A stretch of DNA of 20,601 nucleotides from Planctomycetota bacterium (GTDB lineage: Bacteria > Planctomycetota > Planctomycetia > Planctomycetales > Planctomycetaceae), in contig QWOR01000012.1 in assembly GCA_003669575.1 (NCBI GenBank), positions 1-20,601 of the forward strand, written 5' to 3'. The position numbers were made by a program, and so were the translations under genes. Below, one piece after another: positions 1-7,031 of the stretch; within the stretch, counting starts at the first letter, position 1, and each line of letters starts with the position of its first letter. The notes below the pieces were generated by a model, which was not told the DNA's origin, ran no database searches, and worked only from the letters and a program-made list of their open reading frames with translations.

Positions 1-245
1 ACCGGATGCAGCGTGTTGCCTTCGCGGCGGACGAGAGCGGGATTCGCCAGAGTCCAAGTCGCCTGATCGGTCACATCGCGGGTGATTCCGTCAGTGAAGA
101 CTGCCTGCACGACGATTCCCTGGCGATCCAGAGCTGTCGCCAGATTCACGTCGGGCGGGGTGACTCGCAGTTCAGCCAGATCCGCAGCCCAGAGAGGAGC
201 GGCGGATAGAAGCAGAAGCGAACAACTCAGAATTCGGGTCAACAT
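1..245 (-). CDS. Secreted protein, 5' part only (probable Ig-like domain at the N-terminus)
   Basis: Only the first 81 codons are inside the window; the gene runs off the left edge. It starts at the ATG complementary to 243-245. Residues 1-21 are a typical Sec signal peptide: a basic MLTR start, a Leu/Ser-rich core, and a probable cleavage site near LWAA-D. The mature start (LAELRVTPPDVNL, then VVQAVFTDGITRDVT and TWTLANPALV) resembles a bacterial Ig-like (BIG2-type) strand pattern. In Planctomycetes such a domain often precedes DUF1549/DUF1553 domains, but that part lies outside the window, so it is only an expectation. It sits 101 bp after the PPC-domain gene on the same strand, which suggests the third gene of an operon. 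No clear Shine-Dalgarno sequence precedes it. Secretion is fairly sure; the function is unknown. Confidence 0.75.
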   Translation of the reverse strand, partial: MLTRILSCSLLLLSAAPLWAADLAELRVTPPDVNLATALDRQGIVVQAVFTDGITRDVTDQATWTLANPALVRREGNTLHP

Positions 246-346
246 GGGGAGACCGTGGATGAGGGAATGTGTGAGAGTGTCAACCGGGCAGCAAGCAGTG
301 GAGGCGAAACCAGCGTGGCGTTTGGCGGTTGTCGCCGCCAGCGTCA

Positions 347-2827
347 CTACTGACCGCCGGCAGCTGCCTTGGCGGCCTTTTCCTTCTGCTGCAATCGCAA
401 CATTTCCAGTCGCGAAAGCGGCTTGGGCGGAGCTGCAGCCACCGGCATGGGCATCGGTTCGGGAGTCGCAGCTGGCATCGGAGCTGGCTCGTTCGGCTTG
501 GGCGGCGGCGGCGTATCGATTCGCAGCCGACCGGTTCCGAGGTTATGAATGACGGTGTCACCATTCTCCGGAATCAGAATCTGAGCGAACAGGTTCTGAT
601 TGTTTCCGGCGGGCGCATTGGCGGCAGCTTTGATCGTGAAGGAGAACTCAGCTGTATCTTTGGTGACCTTGATCGGCTCAGCCGTGGTGTTTGCAGGCAA
701 GCCATAGAGAGTGGCCACTGCCTCGCCCTCAAAGTCTTTCCGCTTGGTCACCTTCACGAACATCGGGATCTCCTGGCCCTGCTCCATGGCAGCGGTGGAG
801 AATTCGAGGGTCATGTACTGCTCTTCAATCCGAATCGGGACGAAGGGAGTACAGCTTTCGACTGGGCCGTTGCCGACGGTGGCGATGGCACGGATTGCAA
901 TCGGCCAGTCGCCAACAGGAGCATCTCCGTTGACGTTTACGGGGATCAGTGTTTCGTTCTGTCCCTCGGGGATCGAGACTGATCCGCTCGAGCTGACGCC
1001 CGGAGGGTTCTGCAGGAAGAGAACCTGGATCGGAGCTTTGAAGTCGCCGACTCGCTCAGCGATGACCTTCAGGTTGTAGGAACCGCCGCGGACGATCGGG
1101 ACCTTGGGAGGTTCGATCCGCACCTTGAACGGAGCGGCCTCGGTGACCACGACGGGCAAGCGGTCCTGCTCTTCGGTCCAGACGGTCTGCTGGTTCTGGC
1201 CCAGAACCATCAGAATGCTTTGCTTGAGAGGCCCTTCGACCTTCAGATTGGGCTGGTTTGGGTCGTCGAGGTACGTCAGGATCTTCGAGTACTTGCCAGC
1301 CAGCGGAGCATCAGGTGCTGCGTAGAGAACGAGAGGCATCACCGATCCGCCGCGCCACATCGGTGGGCATTCAATGCTCACCCCGGCGGGGAGTTCATCG
1401 CTTTTGAAGTTGGCGGGTCCACCGTAGTCCTGGCGAGCGATGCTCACCTGAACTCCCACTCCACCTCCCTGCGGGACGATCAGCTGGGGAGCCACATACC
1501 GGGAGAACTCCACTGTTCCAGCGGATGTCTTCGGGACTACCGGTTGCATCTCGACACGGTAGGTGTAGCTCGGCCCGCCACCCTTCAGGTGGTCCTGAAC
1601 CAGAATCGAGTACTCGCCGTCAGCCGGACACTGCCAGCGGATGTAGCTGTCGGGCCCGCGACTGTCGTCATTTCCAACGAGTCCGGTTCCATTGGCGTCG
1701 CAGACATACATCACTGCATCGATCGAGGACCGCAAACGACGGCCGTAGAGTTCGACCTCGAAGACCTGACCCTGCTTGGCGGTGAATTTGAAGTAGTCCT
1801 GGTCGCCCTTCTCCTCCAGTACACCGTTGAAGGCGGCCGGAGCTTCCACGGGAGTCAGGCCTGTTATGGCATTGTTGTTCTCAGCTTCTACCACATTCGT
1901 CAGTGGGGAGACGCGGAACCGCATGGGAGATGCCGCTGTGCCCGTCGCATCGGTGACATCAATGGCAAAGTCTTCGGGGGCATTCGCCGGAATGGTAATG
2001 TCCTGTTCGTAGACTCCCGCAACGTCACCCAGGAACTTGACCTTCACTGTTTCACCGGGTTTGCCACCCGCCGGGACGATGCCGCTGGGGCGGGGATTCG
2101 TGCCGATGTTGAGCAGGTAGTACGCCTTGCCATCGCCCAGGTAGGACGCATCGCGAATCTGAACGATGTACTTTCCGTCTTCCGGAATCACGCAGGATGC
2201 GACACCATCGTTCCAGGCCAGAGCGGCGTCGTCACTGGTGGCCAGCTCAAATCGAGCGGAGTTCAGGATCGCGACGTAGGGATCAAAGAAGTTTCCCCAC
2301 GACGAGAAGCCGAGGCGGATTCCGTAAGCTTCGGCGGTAAGCCGTTCCCCCTTCTTGCAGTCGACGATGTAGTAGTCGACATCCTCGCCATCGACACGGC
2401 CATGGACACAGTTGTTGTTGACGATGGCTTGGGGTGTCGTGAACTCGGAGTTCGGCTCGACCTCTTCGACCATCGGCAGCGGGCCGACATAGATATTCAA
2501 CAGGTTCGTCAGACCGCTCTTGGTCCGTAAGCGGCAACGGAACGATCCAATCGGTGCATTGGCTTCCGCTTTGACGCGGACCTTGACGGTGGCTCCATTC
2601 GCGTCGGCGGGGACTTCCAGCTTCACAACCGAAAGGCCCGGATCGTAAATCAACAGCTCCTCGGCATCCTGCAGGTTGCCACCCTGCAACACGAGGTCAG
2701 CTTCGGTCCCGCGTTGCACACCGTGCGGGAGGATGTTGCCCAGGCTCGGGGCAGCTGCCATTGAGACTGAGACAAGGCCAGAGAACAACAGGATTGTTGT
2801 CAGGAGAATACGGAACATTGAAGGCAT
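347..2827 (-). CDS. Secreted protein with two PPC domains and a Pro-rich tail
   Basis: The protein has 826 residues from the ATG at 2827, chosen because GAGG lies 7 bases upstream; an open frame extends 14 codons further but has no ribosome site. Residues 1 to about 24 are a signal peptide (MFRILLTTILLFSGL core, cleavage near SMA-AA). Two pre-peptidase C-terminal (PPC) beta-sandwich domains are visible. The first is at about 121-241 (VEPNSEFTTPQ, DVDYYIVDCKKGERL, DGKYIVQIRD). The second is at about 314-428 (VEAENNNA, DQDYFKFTAKQGQVFEVELYG, DGEYSILVQD). The remainder looks like further Ig-like beta domains, and the C-terminus is Pro/Ala/Met-rich with a charged end. PPC domains usually accompany secreted enzymes, but no catalytic domain is recognisable here, so a binding or structural role is inferred. 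It lies 282 bp after the DUF1501 gene on the same strand, an arrangement I associate with planctomycete genomes. Confidence 0.85.
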   Translation of the reverse strand: MPSMFRILLTTILLFSGLVSVSMAAAPSLGNILPHGVQRGTEADLVLQGGNLQDAEELLIYDPGLSVVKLEVPADANGATVKVRVKAEANAPIGSFRCRLRTKSGLTNLLNIYVGPLPMVEEVEPNSEFTTPQAIVNNNCVHGRVDGEDVDYYIVDCKKGERLTAEAYGIRLGFSSWGNFFDPYVAILNSARFELATSDDAALAWNDGVASCVIPEDGKYIVQIRDASYLGDGKAYYLLNIGTNPRPSGIVPAGGKPGETVKVKFLGDVAGVYEQDITIPANAPEDFAIDVTDATGTAASPMRFRVSPLTNVVEAENNNAITGLTPVEAPAAFNGVLEEKGDQDYFKFTAKQGQVFEVELYGRRLRSSIDAVMYVCDANGTGLVGNDDSRGPDSYIRWQCPADGEYSILVQDHLKGGGPSYTYRVEMQPVVPKTSAGTVEFSRYVAPQLIVPQGGGVGVQVSIARQDYGGPANFKSDELPAGVSIECPPMWRGGSVMPLVLYAAPDAPLAGKYSKILTYLDDPNQPNLKVEGPLKQSILMVLGQNQQTVWTEEQDRLPVVVTEAAPFKVRIEPPKVPIVRGGSYNLKVIAERVGDFKAPIQVLFLQNPPGVSSSGSVSIPEGQNETLIPVNVNGDAPVGDWPIAIRAIATVGNGPVESCTPFVPIRIEEQYMTLEFSTAAMEQGQEIPMFVKVTKRKDFEGEAVATLYGLPANTTAEPIKVTKDTAEFSFTIKAAANAPAGNNQNLFAQILIPENGDTVIHNLGTGRLRIDTPPPPKPNEPAPMPAATPEPMPMPVAAAPPKPLSRLEMLRLQQKEKAAKAAAGGQ

Positions 2828-3030
2828 GGGCCTTCCTCGCTTGTATGACTGCGGAATTGGTCCGAACATCGGTGGGATGTGGCGCTCGGACGCGGGGAAG
2901 CTCCGTCAGAGAATGGCTCTGTCGGTCCAATCGACCTGTTGAATTTCCAACAACCGGTCGGCAGCAGTGCAGTACTCTTGGGCCGCTCACTCTTCATCCA
3001 TGATGGGGAGCGGTTGCTCTCAATGTCTTG

Positions 3031-3056
3031 GCAACCTGTGCGAGCGGACAGGTTGC
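3031..3056 (-). repeat. Perfect 9-bp inverted repeat between the DUF1501 and PPC genes
   Basis: GCAACCTGT (3031-3039) and ACAGGTTGC (3048-3056) are exact reverse complements around an 8-base loop. It is the second of two hairpins that a minus-strand transcript would form after the DUF1501 stop codon. No T-run follows, so it is more likely an RNA stability or processing element, or a dispersed repeat, than a simple terminator. A weaker 5-bp dyad (TGTTG/CAACA, 2937-2952) lies further along in the same gap. Confidence 0.5.
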
Positions 3057-3065
3057 TGCAAACGC

Positions 3066-3096
3066 AATTTCCACCTGGGAGTGCCAGGTGGAAATT
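3066..3096 (-). terminator. Perfect 13-bp hairpin just after the DUF1501 gene
   Basis: AATTTCCACCTGG (3066-3078) pairs exactly with CCAGGTGGAAATT (3084-3096) around a 5-base loop (GAGTG on the plus strand). On the minus strand it begins 13 bases after the DUF1501 stop codon. The A/T-rich base of the stem ends in AAATT, followed by GCGTTT, which is only a weak U-tract. It could be a partial terminator that lowers expression of the downstream genes, a 3'-end protecting stem, or a copy of a palindromic repeat. The inverted repeat itself is certain; the role is inferred. Confidence 0.45.
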
Positions 3097-3109
3097 ACGA
3101 GTCGAATTG

Positions 3110-4435
3110 TTAGGCCAGCAGATCCTGGATCACGTCGCCGCCATCCACGATTTCAATCGGGCGATCGCCAGGAGCCATCAGCTCCTTATCAGCGACGATG
3201 CCCAGGCAGTGGTAAACCGTGGTGAACAGGTTCTCAACGGTGACCGGGTTTTCATCGGGCTCGCTGGCTGTCGTGTTCGAGGTTCCGTACACAAAGCCCT
3301 TCTTGATACCGCCACCGGCGAGACCAACACTGAAGACCTTGGGCCAGTGGTCGCGACCAGCGGTGCCGTTGATCTTGGGTGTACGACCGAACTCCGAAGA
3401 AACCATGACCAGAGTGCTGTCGAGCAGACCGCGCTGTTCCAGATCGAGGATCAGACGGGAGAAGGCCTGGTCGAACTGTGGCATCTGATTGCGGAAACCG
3501 GCGACGATCTGATCGTGCATGTCCCATCCACCGTAGGTCAGATTCACCAGTCTCACGCCCGCTTCGACCAGCCGGCGAGCCAGCAGCATGCGGGCACCCG
3601 CCGTGTTGCGACCATACTCGTCACGCAGGGCAGCGGGTTCCGCTTCCAGGTTGAATGCTTCGCGAGCCTGTGGCGAGGAGATCAGCGAGTATGCACTCTC
3701 GTAGAACGAGTTCATCGCGGTGATCTTGTCTGACTTCTCCTTGGTGGTGAAGTGGGCGTTGACCGCTTCGAGGGCCGAGCGACGGGTGGCGAACCGGCTC
3801 TCGTCGACACCGTTGGGCAGATTGAGGTCCCGTACGCGGAAGCCCCCATCGGCGGGATCACTGCCCAGGCTGAACGGAGCGAACGCCGAGCTCAGGTATC
3901 CACTTCCCGCGAATTCAGTGGGCATGCTCGGAACGCAGACGTAAGGCGGCAGGTTGTTGCGCGAACCGAACTCGTGCGAGATCACCGAGCCGATGCTCGG
4001 GAACTGCAGGGCGGGACTCGGGCGATACCCGGTGAACATATTGTGCGTGCCGCGCTCGTGGGCTGCTTCGCCGTGGGTCATGGAGCGGATGATCGTCATC
4101 CGGTTGGCGACCTGTGAGGTTTTGGCCAGAGTTTCGCCAAACAGAACGCCATCGACGTTTGTCTGGACCTGTCTCATCTCTCCGCGATATTCGATCGGGG
4201 CGTAAGGCTTTGGATCGAACGATTCCTGATGAGCCATACCGCCCGGCAGGAAGATGTGAATGATCGACTTCGCCTTGCCTTCGAAGTTCTGGTACTGCTT
4301 CAACTCGGCACGAGCTTCGGATTGGAGCAGCTGGGGCAACGTGAGCCCCGCTCCGGCAATCATGCCGACCTGCAGAAAACCTCGTCGTGATAGCTGATGA
4401 AAATGACGCGGACTGCAACCGGGGACGTTGTTCAT
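3110..4435 (-). CDS. Tat-exported DUF1501 family protein
   Basis: The protein has 441 residues from the ATG at 4435; an open frame extends 29 codons upstream, but that stretch does not resemble the family. A twin-arginine signal is clear: SRRGFLQ at residues 16-22, a hydrophobic stretch (VGMIAGAGLTLPQLL) and a probable cleavage after SEARA (about residue 43). The mature protein has DUF1501 hallmarks: IIHIFLPGGMAHQESFDPKP near its start, MTIIRSMTHGEAAHERGTHN, and SSEFGRTPKINGTAGRDHWP towards the end. DUF1501 belongs to the alkaline-phosphatase/sulfatase-like superfamily and retains metal-ligand-like Asp and His residues, but no substrate is established. It is the first gene of the apparent minus-strand operon with the PPC protein and the Ig-like protein. 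Upstream lies a long divergent gap with a candidate promoter. The Shine-Dalgarno is poor. Confidence 0.9.
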   Translation of the reverse strand: MNNVPGCSPRHFHQLSRRGFLQVGMIAGAGLTLPQLLQSEARAELKQYQNFEGKAKSIIHIFLPGGMAHQESFDPKPYAPIEYRGEMRQVQTNVDGVLFGETLAKTSQVANRMTIIRSMTHGEAAHERGTHNMFTGYRPSPALQFPSIGSVISHEFGSRNNLPPYVCVPSMPTEFAGSGYLSSAFAPFSLGSDPADGGFRVRDLNLPNGVDESRFATRRSALEAVNAHFTTKEKSDKITAMNSFYESAYSLISSPQAREAFNLEAEPAALRDEYGRNTAGARMLLARRLVEAGVRLVNLTYGGWDMHDQIVAGFRNQMPQFDQAFSRLILDLEQRGLLDSTLVMVSSEFGRTPKINGTAGRDHWPKVFSVGLAGGGIKKGFVYGTSNTTASEPDENPVTVENLFTTVYHCLGIVADKELMAPGDRPIEIVDGGDVIQDLLA

Positions 4436-5035
4436 AGGTCGACCAACTTTTGAAATACGAGGTGGGCTATGGGAGTCTGGCCATGGACCGAAGGAGGGAC
4501 GGGTCGAAACCCGCATGAGCACTAGGCAGGACTCGGAGGGAAAACCAACTTGAACCTGACATGAACCACATTTCCGGGGAGGTTATGCGTTCACTTGACA
4601 AGATTCTTTGAAACTTTTTGGCGAGTTTCAATCCCAATGTCAAGCATCAATATGTTTTGATGTGGCGGTTTCATCAGACATTAACCAATTCTTATCGGCG
4701 TTGATCGACTTCTCACTTAAAGTGTTCTGTTTGGTGTAATTGTGTTCACTTCGTGGTGTGTTAAGCCGCAAATGATATTCTGTCAAGAAGTTGTAAAGAA
4801 ATGTTCGGGCTTTCCTCCCATCAAAATCACCGCTAGACTATTTACCCCGCTCGAATCCTCCAGGCACGCGGTCCACACAATGACTGGTGGGTTCTCTCAG
4901 TTGAGCTGTGCTCAGTCAACTGACCCTCCGCGAAATATCAACCTCTGCCACTTGTGTGCCACATCGATCTGGTCGAAACCAGCTTCGACCGATCACTCTC
5001 CAATTTCCTCATTTGTAGTCCAGGACACCCGTCCC
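4436..5035. other. 600-bp divergent intergenic region
   Basis: No convincing gene is visible between the DUF1501 start and the typA start. The middle part (about 4590-4860) is visibly richer in A/T than its surroundings, as expected for a promoter region serving both directions. It holds three short perfect dyads: TTGAAAC/GTTTCAA (4608-4631), CATCAA/TTGATG (4645-4662) and CACTT/AAGTG (4714-4724). A possible plus-strand -10 for typA is TGTAAT (4735-4740), but it lacks a good -35. A small hairpin CGGGT/ACCCG (4500-4513) would lie in the DUF1501 leader. An open frame fused to typA crosses 4742-5035 but shows no conserved features. Confidence 0.6.
4603..4631 (-). promoter_or_regulatory. Candidate sigma70-type promoter for the DUF1501 operon
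   Basis: Read on the minus strand, TTGAAA (4626-4631; 5 of 6 consensus bases) is followed after exactly 17 bases by AAGAAT (4603-4608; 4 of 6). It lies about 170 bases upstream of the DUF1501 start codon. The TTGAAAC/GTTTCAA dyad overlaps both boxes, so a regulator binding there could block RNA polymerase. This is a consensus match only. Confidence 0.35.
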
Positions 5036-6862
5036 ATGCGTCGTGAAGAGATTCGTAACATCGCCATTATCGCCCACGTTGACCATGGGAAGACCACCCT
5101 CGTCGATGCACTGATGAAGCAGAGCGGACAATTCCGTGATGCCGAGCTGACTCAGGAGTGCCTGCTCGACTCCAATGATCTGGAGCGTGAACGCGGGATC
5201 ACGATTCTCGCGAAGAACATCGCGATCTCCTACAAGGGCGTGAAGATCAACATCATCGACACCCCCGGCCACGCCGACTTCGGGGGCGAAGTCGAACGCG
5301 TCCTCCGGATGGCGGACGGTGCCCTGATGCTCGTCGACGCTGCCGAAGGCCCCAAGCCGCAGACTCGCTTCGTGCTGACCAAGGCTCTCCAGGTCGGACT
5401 CAAGCCGCTGATCGTCGTCAACAAGATTGACCGACCTGACAGCCGCGCTGATGACGTGATCTTCGAAACCATGCACCTGATGGAAGAACTTGGTGCCGAA
5501 GATGTCACGAACCTGCCGCACATCTACGCGAGCGGCCGTGCGGGTTACGCGAGCGATGATCCGACGGCACGATCCGGCGATATGGCTCCGCTGCTTGATA
5601 TGGTGCTGGCGAACATTCCTGCTCCCGAGGTCGATCTGGACGTTCCGTTCCGCATGAGCGTCACCTCGTTGATGTGGTCCAAGTACGTGGGCCGTATTGC
5701 AGTGGGACGAATCTTCTGTGGCCAGGTCAAGCCCGGCCAGAAGGTCGCTGTGTTGCGTGAAGACGGCACGGTCGTCAACGAGACCGTCGAAACCATCGAA
5801 CTCTTCGCCAAGCTGGGACGCGAAAAGGTTGATATCGCCGTGGCTGGGGACATCGTCGCCATCACTGGTCTGCCGGGCGTCGAGATCGGCGACACGATCG
5901 CCACTGCCGAAGACTTGACCCCGTTGCCCCGCATCAAGGTCGACGAGCCGACGCTCTCGATGACCTTCACCATCAATACGTCGCCGCTGGTCGGCAAGAG
6001 CGGCAAGTTCCTGACCAGCCGCCACCTCCGTGAGCGTCTGGCCCGCGAACTCGAATCAAACGTCGCCCTCAAGGTCGAAGACACCGATCAGAAGGAATGC
6101 TTCCGCGTTTCCGGACGTGGACTGCTGCACTTGTCGGTTCTCATCGAGACCATGCGTCGCGAAGGTTTCGAACTCTCGGTCGGTAAGCCCGAAGTCATTC
6201 GCAAGCAGATCGACGGAGTCTGGCACGAGCCCTTCGAAATCCTCGAAGTCGATGTGCCCCAGGTCGACGTCGGCTCGGTCATCGAAATCGTCTCGACTCG
6301 CAAGGGCCAGATGACCGACATGACAGCTGGTCAGGGTTCACACACCCACCTCGTCTTTACGATCCCTGCCCGTGGTCTGATTGGACTGCGGACCCGGTTG
6401 CTCAACGCGACCAAGGGTGAGGCGATCATGCATCACCAGTTCGACAAGTATCTGCCCGTCGAAGGGGAACTCCCCCGCCGCAAGAACGGCGTGCTTGTCT
6501 CCCAGGAAACCGGTCGTACCACAGCCTTCGCTCTCTTCAAGCTGCAGGAGCGGGCCGCGTTCTTCGTCGGTGCCGGTGTCGATGTGTATGAAGGAATGAT
6601 CGTGGGAGAAAATGCTCGCGATAACGACCTCGTCGTCAACCCGGTCCGCGAAAAGAAGCTGACCAACATGCGGTCGAGCGGTGCCGATGAAATGATCCAG
6701 CTGGAGCCGCCGCGCGACTTGTCGCTGGAACTCGCCCTCGAGTACATCGAGGCCGACGAGTACGTCGAGATCACCCCGGATGCGATTCGCCTTCGCAAGA
6801 TCCTCCTCACCGAAAACGAGCGCAAACGCGGTAACCGTTCCCTCCTCGTCGGTGCGGGCTGA
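5036..6862 (+). CDS. typA: Translational GTPase BipA/TypA
   Basis: The protein has 608 residues, close to the usual length of about 607. The start at 5036 fits the family N-terminus (MRREEIRNIAIIAHVDHGKT); a further 98 in-frame codons upstream have no family features. All GTPase motifs are present: G1 AHVDHGKT (13-20), G2 region RGITI (53-57), G3 DTPGH (75-79) and G4 NKID (129-132). The EF-Tu-like domain II, two EF-G-like domains and the BipA-specific C-terminal region follow (GLIGLRTRLLNATKGEA, then EYIEADEYVEITPDAIRLRK). BipA binds the ribosome in a GTP-dependent manner. It acts in 50S subunit assembly and in growth under cold or other stress in the bacteria where it has been studied. It stands alone, has a strong terminator behind it, and has only a weak AGGA about 10 bases before the start. 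Confidence 0.97.
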   Translation: MRREEIRNIAIIAHVDHGKTTLVDALMKQSGQFRDAELTQECLLDSNDLERERGITILAKNIAISYKGVKINIIDTPGHADFGGEVERVLRMADGALMLVDAAEGPKPQTRFVLTKALQVGLKPLIVVNKIDRPDSRADDVIFETMHLMEELGAEDVTNLPHIYASGRAGYASDDPTARSGDMAPLLDMVLANIPAPEVDLDVPFRMSVTSLMWSKYVGRIAVGRIFCGQVKPGQKVAVLREDGTVVNETVETIELFAKLGREKVDIAVAGDIVAITGLPGVEIGDTIATAEDLTPLPRIKVDEPTLSMTFTINTSPLVGKSGKFLTSRHLRERLARELESNVALKVEDTDQKECFRVSGRGLLHLSVLIETMRREGFELSVGKPEVIRKQIDGVWHEPFEILEVDVPQVDVGSVIEIVSTRKGQMTDMTAGQGSHTHLVFTIPARGLIGLRTRLLNATKGEAIMHHQFDKYLPVEGELPRRKNGVLVSQETGRTTAFALFKLQERAAFFVGAGVDVYEGMIVGENARDNDLVVNPVREKKLTNMRSSGADEMIQLEPPRDLSLELALEYIEADEYVEITPDAIRLRKILLTENERKRGNRSLLVGAG

Positions 6863-6958
6863 TTCTCCTTGTCATCGAGAGCGGCACGGCGTGAGTCTGC
6901 CGGGGAGCCCACTCGCCTCTAAACTCTCGATTCCTTCCTAAACCGTTTAGTGAAAGCC

Positions 6959-6986
6959 CGTCTCTGCAACCCCCGTTGCAGAGACG
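6959..6986 (+). repeat. Perfect 12-bp hairpin downstream of typA
   Basis: CGTCTCTGCAAC (6959-6970) and GTTGCAGAGACG (6975-6986) pair exactly around a CCCC loop. It precedes the T-tailed terminator by 10 bases. Since it has no T-run of its own on either strand, it may stabilise the typA 3' end, or act on the convergent minus-strand transcript after that has passed the second hairpin. Confidence 0.5.
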
Positions 6987-6996
6987 CTTCACCCCT

Positions 6997-7023
6997 CGGC
7001 AGGCTGAAGCCTGCTGTTTTTTT
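6997..7023 (+). terminator. Rho-independent terminator of typA
   Basis: An 8-bp stem, CGGCAGGC (6997-7004) with GCCTGCTG (7009-7016), has one G-U pair and a TGAA tetraloop. It is followed at once by seven T residues (7017-7023). This is a textbook intrinsic terminator on the plus strand, 134 bases after the typA stop codon and just short of the convergent gene's stop codon at 7032. The T-run makes it effective only for typA; for the opposite transcript it is merely a hairpin. Confidence 0.8.
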
Positions 7024-7031
7024 GGTGCAGA

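Noticed and set aside
1220..2530. Open frame of 436 codons on the plus strand
   Set aside because: It lies wholly antisense to the PPC-domain gene, whose domains and signal peptide are clear. Its translation shows no family pattern; long antisense frames are common in GC-rich DNA.
2879..3733. Open frame of 284 codons on the plus strand
   Set aside because: Most of it is antisense to the DUF1501 gene and its start lies in the hairpin-containing gap. No ribosome site or recognisable domain is present.
4595..4600. TTGACA on the plus strand as a -35 box for typA
   Set aside because: A perfect -35 hexamer, but 16-18 bases downstream there is nothing like TATAAT, and it is over 430 bases from the typA start.
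4742..5035. 98-codon N-terminal extension of typA
   Set aside because: It lacks similarity to the family, is AT-rich like the promoter region, and the 608-residue product from 5036 matches the usual BipA length.
5009..6025. Open frame of 338 codons on the minus strand
   Set aside because: It mirrors the typA GTPase domain; the sense frame carries every G motif, so this is a shadow.
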